Part shown: piece after piece, positions 56,001-64,000 of the stretch
Layout of the letters: every line of letters begins with the position of its first letter
Position numbering within the stretch: position 1 is the stretch's first letter
NCBI GenBank assembly: GCA_030267565.1
Contig: BRXU01000026.1
Location: 1,574,501 to 1,638,500 of the forward strand
From: Pleodorina starrii
Lineage: Eukaryota; Chlorophyta; Chlorophyceae; Chlamydomonadales; Volvocaceae
DNA: 64,000 nucleotides
Reading direction: 5' to 3'
The notes under the pieces: generated by a model
The model's database searches: none
Told to the model about the DNA's origin: nothing
The model's input: only the letters and a program-made list of their open reading frames with translations
Program-made: the position numbers and the translations under genes

Positions 56001-58900
56001 GACGGCTTTTGGCAGACGGGCGCAAGCCGCGCACATTCCTTACTGTACGCCAAACTTCGATATTGAAAAAATTTAACTTTTGGCTTGCAGATGGCTTCCG
56101 CGGCCTCGCTCAGCGGAAATCAGCGATCATGCACCGATCGACAATGTCGTTTCCTATTCCGCATCATTCTCGCTTGCCATTTTAAGCGATTGGAAGCTCT
56201 ACATATATGCGCGAGGCTTTGATGTTGCCGGCTGCCAAACTGTACGATGCTGAACTCGTTGGCTTTACGATACATCATTGGGGAGCGACAAGGAAGCTTT
56301 AAATCGTGTCCCGTCATTCGAAGGAGGCGGGCGGGACCTAGCCGGTCATCTCGAGAGTGTGACTCGGGTCTAAAGGTGTGAGTCGAGGAACTGTCGAGGT
56401 GTGGCTCGTAAGGCAGCCATCCGACAAGGGCCGATGCTCGAAAGCCATTTTTCTTTCGTAGGAACGTATGCACGAAGTATACTTTAAAACCCTACCGTAA
56501 TTTGCGGCAATGCTAGCCTTGTTAGCTTACCGGTACGCTGTTGGAGGACCTGGTTTTGGCGTCCCCTGGCGTCCGCCGTAAAAGCTGTTCTCCGACGGGC
56601 TGGTTGGGTATTGGCACCCTAAAAGTGACGATGATATCTGCCTGCCCGAAGTAGTTGTTTTCAGTTCGCATGGGTTGGAAAACCATGGCACTGGGGACGT
56701 CAAAGACGGCCAGGGGCCTGCACGGGGTAGACCTGAGAGCTACCTGAGTTCATTGGCGAGCGAGCGGGCTTTGCGCAACTGTACGGGAAATCGAGGAGGA
56801 TGTGGTCATGAAGATTCTGCGGGCTCGAGGTGGCATCGCATCTCTCGCATCTGGCTGGGTTGAGGCACTGCGAATGATACGTACGTTGGGGCCTCACTTG
56901 GTCCGCCTCGCGGGTAACCGATGGCCGAGGTGTACAAAAGTGGCAACACCCTTTTCAGGGATGTGAATTCCGTAAACACTCATGACACTGTATAGTGTGT
57001 CCATTTTTCTATACCGCACTGAGAGCTGACAGACTCGTAAGCGCAGCTGCGCCGAATGCAGCTGCTGAGTAGCACTCTTTACGGGACGCCCGGCATAAAT
57101 TTTCAATCAACAGGCAGCGCGACCTCGATTGAGCCATGATGAGATTTGACTCGAATTATGGAATTTAAAAATTTAAAAAGGAATACAAGAGGCTGTCAGC
57201 GAGCTGATTGTTGGTGATTGCAACCGCCAGATAATCGAGCTGGGCAAGCAGTACCACCAGAAAAGGTCTCGGCCTTTCGAAACTCATCCATGGCCTGCCG
57301 ACACATGGGAAGGCAGCGGTCACTGTGGTTTCTCCGGACAGTTTGAATATTGCCTTGGTCCACAACGTATCTCGGTGAACTTCCCTTAGGACAGGTAATA
57401 ATACCCTACGCGTCGGACTGTTCTGATGGCGTTTCGCCACTGCGCTGCGACCGGCCAACAATGCAGATTTAAAACCAAGTTATTATGTATGTGGTAATGT
57501 AGGGCAAGAGGGCTCCAACAGCTATAGCGAATACGGAAGACGGTGCTGGGGAAAAGGCAGAAGGCGGCCGCACGAAGCACGGCACCGACCTCACATGCAT
57601 CCGTCCGCCAACAATCTACAATCTAGTTGCCAAACAGTGACGAAATGAGATCCACTACAACAACACTTGATCGAGTCCCGATTTTCCTCGCTCACTTTTG
57701 TAATTTAAACATTTTCAGGTAGATTCCCTGGCAGAACGTGTACTCATTGAATTCGGGTGGGTAGCGTTGCTCATTCTGGCCGCAACGTTCGACGAAGTGC
57801 CCACCACTGCAGGCATGTACGACTGATGCCCCACGGCTTAATTATTGCATGCTTCAATGCTGGATGGTATAGCAACAGATCATGATGTGCTCCTTTTATA
57901 CCTGCGCCGCAGTGAATCATACCTCTTCCTGAAGTGCATACCTGCACCTCAGCTTCCTCACGGCCTGTGACCGCATACACACTCATAAGGGCTCTGATCT
58001 ACGAGCCTACCTTGTCGCTTTAGGGCAGCGGACGCACGGCCCTGCTTCCGTTCCTACGTGGCTGTACCTCGTTATTCGCTGGAGCTGCTTGGACAGAGCT
58101 CCGCACGAGCATTGTTTTGCTTTTGGCCCGTGAATCATTGCGAGAAGCGAAAGAGCGTGCCTCTTTCTCTTTAAAAAAGTCGTGGTGACTCTTTGTACGG
58201 AGAGTCCCTTACTTCAGCCAAGGAAAGGTGAGATGCTGAGCCCTCATAACGTACAAAGCTTGTTTTAGCGTTCCTCCAGGTACATGTCGTAGCTGTGTGG
58301 GTCCTGTCAGTCGACAAACGCATCCTATCTATGCGCACGCACGAGTGGTTCATCGTCAGCAGCACTAGTGTAACCATAAGTACATTACGTTTATTTGGCG
58401 CTTTAGTTTTACACGTTATTGAAGCACGGTCAATCGCGCAGTTCGGGGTAGTACAACGGCAACGACGATGGTGGTTGGTTTGGGCCTACATTTTAGCACC
58501 GGCCTCACCTTATTTCTGCGAATGTTTACCCGAGCGCACACGAGTAAATATAGTTATGAAAGAAACCTAGCAATCCTGACTTCCCTGGACAAGGGATCAC
58601 AAGTGTTGACGTGGGGGCGCATGCTGGTTCTCCGCGACGTGCTGACATAAAGTCTGCAATCGCATGCGTTACGGCGTCTAGCATGTACCTTGAGCCCACA
58701 GCCATTGTTAAAACGTTTTTTTTTGATACCGTTGCCACGCCGTTGACTGCACCTGCCCGCATGCACACACACCTTGCCATTTACCCGCTGCAACGGCGCC
58801 CAGATGCCCCTTCCGAGCCGATCCTGCTTGACCCCACCTGAGATCCTGCGCTTGCTGCGTCATTGGCTCTCAACGGGTTGGCCGGCGGGGGCTTGTTAAG
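56000..58900. other. GC-poorer gene desert
   Basis: Base composition is clearly more balanced than in the rest of the window. The longest open frames are about 120 codons and lack motifs. There are no long repeats, RNA genes or transposon hallmarks I can recognise. It may be intergenic DNA upstream of the CAP gene, or a foreign or decayed segment. Confidence 0.35.
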
Positions 58901-59164
58901 CGCTCGGTGCGTGCAAGTTGCAACCGACCGAGTTGTGCCCCGCTCCGATCTCCTGCACCGTGCAGGGCCCTCCTTCTGTGCCCAGGCTCCCGCGCTGTGG
59001 ACCGACCCCTACCCGGCCATGCAGTCTGGCACGCGCAGCTAGGCTTCCTAACGCGCCATCCGTGACTCCCTCACCTCCCTGACACACGGCCTAAACAGGC
59101 AAGCAAGGCCGCCAGTCTCTCGACGCGCCTCCGGCGCTACTACGACTCGCCAGCGTAGGCAGCA

Positions 59165-62100
59165 ATGGCCAGAGCAGCATCACTGGCGACGGTGCACGTG
59201 CCGCGGGTAGCCTTGCCGCTGCTGCTTCTGCTGCTGCTGCAGCTTCCCTGGAGCGGTGGTTGCTGCGGTCAGAATCAGGAGAGGTCCCTCTTGACGACTT
59301 CCTCCGACTCGGAGTACGACATAAGCGTCGAGGCCTCGACTCCCGACATCTTCGACGCCACTGGCATGGCGGTCGCCTCATTCAGCATGGTCCGCAGGGC
59401 CACGCCGTACGGCACGTCGGCGGCGGGAACGGCGGCGGCGGGCTTCTCAAACGAGCCGTATAGAGTCGACGGCGCCGTCACGGACTATGAGGAGGCAGCA
59501 GCTGCGGCAGATAGCGCAGGTGAAGACGGAGCAGCAGCGGCACTGTATGACAGCAACTACAGCGTTGGTTATAGCGACGACGACAGCGGTTTCTACAGCG
59601 ATGCCAGTGACAGTGTTAGCAGTGATAGCAGCAGCAGCAGCAGCGGTAGCAGCGGGTACTGGTCCGGATTCGGTGGTCTGCAGACGATGGTCGTTGAGAT
59701 CTTCAATGATGGTGGTGGCGTTGGCGGATCTTCAGGAGTGGTTTCGGAGGACGGGCGGCGGCAGCGGCGAAGCTTGGCGGACGGGGCGTGCTCCACCACC
59801 GACGCCTCCGTGGACGCTGTAAGCACACACACATACACACACATACACACACAAACCCATGGCAGACCTTCTGCAGGCCTTCACCCCTCCGTTTACCGTC
59901 GGCAAGGGTTAAGTCCCTTAAGTCCCATGGGACCCGCCAAAGAGCGACTTCCGGGGTCCAGTTGGTTGGTTAGTTGGTCGGTTAGTTGGTCGGTTAGTTG
60001 GTCGGTTAGTTAGGGTAGTCGGCATATTGGGCGATGGGACAGTGGGCGAGATCTCTGCCAGGGTGTCATGCAACCTGCAAGCTTGGTCCGATGGCTGCTG
60101 CGAATCGCCAGCGGCTCCCACGCCGGGGCCCCCCGCGGGGCCCCCTGGGCCCCCCGCGGGGCCCCCCGGGCTCCCCGCGGCCTGATCTGATGTGGCTGAG
60201 CCGGCTGAGCAGGCCCATGACATACGCGGTACCGTCTTTGCGGCCACCAGTGTCCGGATGGGCCCGACCGGTGCCGCCTGATCACCCGCCGGCCCTGACC
60301 GCCTCGCCCCACAGCTATTCTGCCCGGCTCTGCGGTCTCCTCTGTTTCCTACACGGCTGCCCATCCCAAGATAAGGCCACGGCCCTGTCACCATCGCCCT
60401 GCCGCGCCCTGCCCTGTCGCCTCCGTCCTTCCGCAGTGATACCGTATCTTCTTTAGTACCCCGCCCCGCCCCGCCCTCTTTGGACTCCCCACACCAGCAG
60501 CCCAACTCTGTTCCTTTCCCCGGTTCCCCAACAGATCCTTGCCTGTACGAATGCCGTACGAGCAAACCCCGACATTCTGGCGGGCTACGTGCCACCGAGC
60601 TGCCTGAATGCCAACCTCAGTGTGAGTGGCTGCCTGCTGGGTGGGTCGTGGGCGGGAGGGTGGGTCGTGGGCGGGAGGGTGGGTCGTGGGCGGGAGGGTG
60701 GGTCGTGGGCGGGAGGTGAAGTGTGGTTTGAGGGTGCGAAGGGATGAGGTGAGGTGGAGGGCCACATGGGGTGGCTCCCACATGAAGGGCCACGTGGGGT
60801 GGCACCGGCCTGAGTGCCTTCACCCCATGCGGCAGCTAGCAACCCCACACACGTTCGGTCTAGGCTGTGTAGCGGTATAGCGATACGGCATTAGGACCGT
60901 CCTTTTTGGGCCTTCAATGGACCTTCAGGACTATCTGCGATACGGTGTAAAGTGGCTAGCTAGGCGGTCAGGCGCACGGTTCGTATCTCGTTGAGTGGGG
61001 CGCGCTGGCAGGCCAGCCGGGCGCGCGCGTGTGGCGCCACGCATCTATCCCACATGCCGTACCGAACGTCCAGATCCTGCCATACATTCTGTACTGCTCT
61101 TTCGCGCAGGCCTCGCTTCGAAACCCGCCGAGGCTGCCGCTGCTGCCGAGTAAGGCCCTGAACAACATGTCCAAGATCCACAACGATAAGATGATCGAGG
61201 CGAAGTTGATGTCGTACCGGTGAGTACGGGTGTGCGTCAGCTCGGTGTGGGCTGTGGGGGCGCTTTGCAAACCCGTGTCGTTGATCGTCCTACCCTACCC
61301 GGGGATGCGGGGGGGGGGTGGAGGGCCTGCAATCCACCAACAGTCCGCCGTGCTAGGGAAACGGCGCACTGGGGAAGGCGCGATTTGTGGTTTGGGGGGC
61401 GGAAACGATGTGAGCTTTTTGGGCGGGGCCCCAGCGCGAAGCGCCCGGGGGGGCCCCGCCCTGTAGGATTGCCCATGTCCGTGCCTGCACTGTCTGATGT
61501 CTAATGTAAAAGCGTAAGTGCAGAATTTCGGCCAACGGAAAGACTCCATAAGTAAAATATTACGTTCTTTATTGCATGGTAAATTTATTATAGGAACCCA
61601 ACCTCGTATGAGTAAAAGCCAGTTTGGCAGTCTCCATGGACCGAGGCCGAGGTCAAACCAACGCCTCTCGGCCTATAATTAATTCCAGAAGCTCCATCAT
61701 TTCTCGAACTGGAATTATGACATGACGGCGTGAAATGAATCTTCGTTTCGGCGACCAAATATGTTTGCATTGCGAACAATCTTCCCGCGAACACACCACA
61801 GCAGCTCTGCTTGCCGGTCCGACAGACTTGACGCACACTTATATGACAAAGGTTGCAAGGAGCAAACCATGAGGGGCAAACTGCTGGTTTTTGGACGCCA
61901 AGACGCAAATTGCACACACGATGCGGCAGTCTTCTGCGGGCCGCCCAACAAGTCCAGTCGGCAACCTAGGGAATCCCTGTCCTAATGTTAAAGCATTCAA
62001 GCCTCCTCTACGGCTAATACCTCAGTAGCGAAGCCTGTGCACTCTCGTCGGCAACTGCACGTCGTCGCAATCAACCCTCGCAAGCAGTTCCGCTGTCCTT

Positions 62101-63972
62101 CTATTGTCAAGTCAGCCTGCGTGATGTGTAAATGATACACTCCATGTCTACTGTCAAGTAACTTCAGCCAATGCGCTGGCCGGAAGAGTTGCACAGTGCC
62201 GAGACGGCGCGCGATGCTAAACATGGGTCGGATTGCTGAAGCCGCAGGCATTTCAGATATAAAGCTCTGGCTACCTATCAGCAGGACTGTCAGGACACTC
62301 TCACAGTTGACGCCCTCGCCGCTCGCTTTGGAAATGATGCCGTATTTCGGTCGATGCGCTCATGCACCCGGCGGGATGACGTGATTCGCGCGGCGCCGGC
62401 AGGCCTTGCTGACGACTCCGCAAGCAGGCATTTCGGGAATAAAGCTCTGGCTATATATCAGCAGGACTGTCCACACTTTCGCCCTCGCACTCAACTTAAC
62501 CCGTACGGATTGAACGGGGCCCCGCCCTTTTTCCGGCTTCAAGGAAGCCGACACCAACTCCTTGTCGCCAAGACGGTCTCTCCCGTTGAGGACCCGAGGG
62601 CGGCACGCAGGCACCTCCACGCACACTACAGCGCTCCTCGAGTTGCTGCTCTTTCATTCTCTCAACTCACCGCCGGGGTCCCAAAAGCAGCCAACCCCTT
62701 CCTCTGCTCCGGGCTGATTCGCCCACACGTGGGACCCTGCCTATTCCGCGGGTCTCCATCGGTCCATTTGTTGCCCCCGTAACCTTCCCTCATGTGACAC
62801 GCCCGCCACCAGCCCGTCCCGTCACGCCACACCACGTCACCCGGCCACCCCACCACGCCACGCCTTGTCCTGCCACCACACCACGTCACCCGGCCACCCC
62901 ACCACGCCACCCGGCCACCCCACCACGCTACGCCTTGTCCTGCCAGGTTCCCCGGCGAGGGCGATCTCGGGAAGCAGGCCAACGCGGTGGGCTACAACTG
63001 GTACCGCATCGCTCAGAGCATTGCGCAGGGACCAAGGAACGCACGTGACCTTGTGGCACTCCTCTTCTGGTGGGTCGGTGGGCCGGTGGGCCGGTGGGAC
63101 GGTGGGCCGGTGGGACGGTGGGCCGGTGGGACGGTGGGCCGGTGGACCGGTGGGTCGGTGGGCCGGTGGGCCGGTGGGTCAGTGGGTCAGTGGGTCGGTG
63201 GGTCGGTGGGTGGACCGTTTTGGGCCTGCAGATCGGTGCTGCTCTCGCGATTGTGGAAGTTGTACTTCCAGCAGCACCTTAGCCAGCGAACTCCTGGTCA
63301 TTTGGAGAGTGCTTGGCGTGGGTGGTGTGGCGTGGGTGGTGTGGTGTGGCGCGGCGCGGCGCTCTTCCAATGGGTCGATGTGTCGGTGGATGGGTAGGTC
63401 GGTCGCGCTGCCATGGCCTGTTCAGGCAACTCCACTTCCTCCCAGAGTCCCTGGCCGGGTGGGTCCTGGGCCGCAGCAGCACGCAACATAAAAAGATAAC
63501 CCCCCTGCAGCTTTGAGAGTGCAATTGCCTCTTCCCTGCTCTCTGCAAATGCATGCGCCTGCATGCCAGCCGGCTTATCGTCCGGCCTCCACCGAAACGG
63601 GCGTGCGTCTCGTCCGCTGACCTGCTGAACCCAGCTGAACCCAGCTGAACCTTCTACCTTCAACCTTCAAACCCCCTTATCCCGCAATGATTCACTGGTG
63701 TTCCTCTACCCCCCGACCCCGACCCCGACCCCCCGTGCAACCTCGCCTGCGCATGACGATGGGTTCATATATGGCGGCTGCGATGACGATGACGGTGACT
63801 GCGTTGCATCTTGTGTGTGTATGTGTGTGTATGTGGCCGTACTACGGGGGACCTGCCCCTCGGTGTTTGGTGCGCCATCACGCATGGCAGCAATGCAGAC
63901 ACCCGGCAGCTTCTCTTCGACTGCATGTACTCTGACATTGGCGTTGCGGCTGGATCGGGCTTCTTCACTCAG
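59165..63972 (+). CDS. Secreted CAP/SCP-like domain protein (5' part; continues past the window)
   Basis: Likely extracellular CAP-superfamily protein (PF00188-type); function unknown. Exons: 59165-59818, 60535-60621, 61110-61219, 62947-63069 and 63891-63972 (donor GTCAGT), 352 codons so far, all phases consistent. Signal peptide: VALPLLLLLLLQLPWSGGC. A linker with Ser/Asp/Ala tracts (YSDDDSGFYSDASDSVSSDS) follows. CAP evidence: LACTNAVRANPDILAGYVPP; KALNNMSKIHNDKMIEAKLM with the conserved His; FPGEGDLGKQANAVGYNWYR; IAQSIAQG, where the family usually has a Glu in the ENIA-like motif and this protein has Gln; ARDLVALLFC; LLFDCMYSDIGVAAGSGFFTQ. Loss of that Glu would disturb the metal/CAP cavity. 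Intron 3 hosts repeat-element copy 3. Confidence 0.8.
60637..60716 (+). repeat. 19-bp G-rich minisatellite next to a 5' splice site
   Basis: Four copies of GGTGGGTCGTGGGCGGGAG starting 15 bases inside the intron after exon 60535-60621. Confidence 0.92.
61421..62564 (+). mobile_element. Non-autonomous repeat element, copy 3, in a CAP-gene intron
   Basis: Same family and structure as 32124-33290: 5' GC hairpin after a T5 run, duplicated internal segment (near 62247 and 62427), and 3' end with inverted GGGGCCCCGCCC, CGGCTT/AAGCCG hairpin and CCTTG. It lies in the sense direction within intron 61220-62946. Confidence 0.88.
62799..62946 (+). repeat. C-rich minisatellite ending at a 3' splice site
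   Basis: Repeats of CACCCGGCCACCCCACCACG. The acceptor-proximal CGCCTTGTCCTGCCA occurs twice, once at about 62861-62875 and once forming the real acceptor before exon 62947. Confidence 0.88.
63070..63212 (+). repeat. G-rich minisatellite starting at a 5' splice site
   Basis: Degenerate GGGCCGGTGGGTCGGT/GGGACGGT repeats begin with the donor GTGGGTCGG directly after the exon ending at 63069. Confidence 0.9.
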
Positions 63973-64000
63973 GTCAGTCAGGACGTCAGTCTAGTCTGTC

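Overview
This window reads as nuclear DNA of a volvocine or chlamydomonadalean green alga. The evidence is very high GC in most of the window, genes split by short GC-rich introns with GTGAGT/GTGCGT donors and C-rich acceptors, Ala/Gly/Pro homopolymer tracts in proteins, hydroxyproline-rich PPSPP rods, TGTAA polyadenylation signals, and interstitial repeats of the Chlamydomonas-type telomere unit TTTTAGGG. No species is claimed.

Left part (1-30 kb). A partial Ala-rich gene ends at 1344. A large unrecognised multi-exon gene with Gly/Ala/Pro tracts lies at about 3164-9142. At 13583-18944 is a secreted, carbohydrate-binding, cell-wall-like protein (signal peptide, F5/8C-fucolectin-type domain, PAN/apple-like domain, PPSPP rod, two WSC domains); every intron except the last is phase 1, and the rod carries an in-frame TAG. 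On the minus strand, 26131-20447 encodes a complete eight-exon FAD-dependent (DAO-type) oxidoreductase of the plant/algal organellar type. An ankyrin-type repeat protein with an apparent frameshift follows at about 26939-28331, then a decayed non-LTR retrotransposon 3' end near 29.4-29.9 kb.

Middle (31.1-43.3 kb). A head-to-tail tandem array with units of about 1.95-2.0 kb carries six U6 snRNA genes and tRNA-Gly(UCC) genes (five intact, one degenerate), plus a tRNA 3'-half-like remnant, interstitial telomere-like repeats and an 18-bp minisatellite in each full unit. A 1.17-kb non-autonomous repeat element has inserted between the TATA box and the first U6 copy; related copies lie at 12.4-13.4 kb and inside an intron at 61.4-62.6 kb.

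Right part (44.9-64 kb). The C-terminal part of an RNA-binding-like Gly/Arg-rich protein (about 44.9-45.7 kb) is followed by a PIG-C/GPI2 subunit gene of the GPI-GlcNAc transferase (46688-53993). Its introns hold many minisatellites and an embedded reverse-transcriptase ORF (50.3-51.9 kb). A GC-poorer stretch with no recognisable gene spans about 56-58.9 kb. A secreted CAP/SCP-domain protein gene starts at 59165 and runs off the right edge.

The most notable patterns are the U6 + tRNA-Gly array and a recurring association of tandem repeats with splice sites: sense-strand G-rich repeats begin at or just inside 5' splice sites, and sense-strand C-rich repeats end at 3' splice sites, in several unrelated genes.
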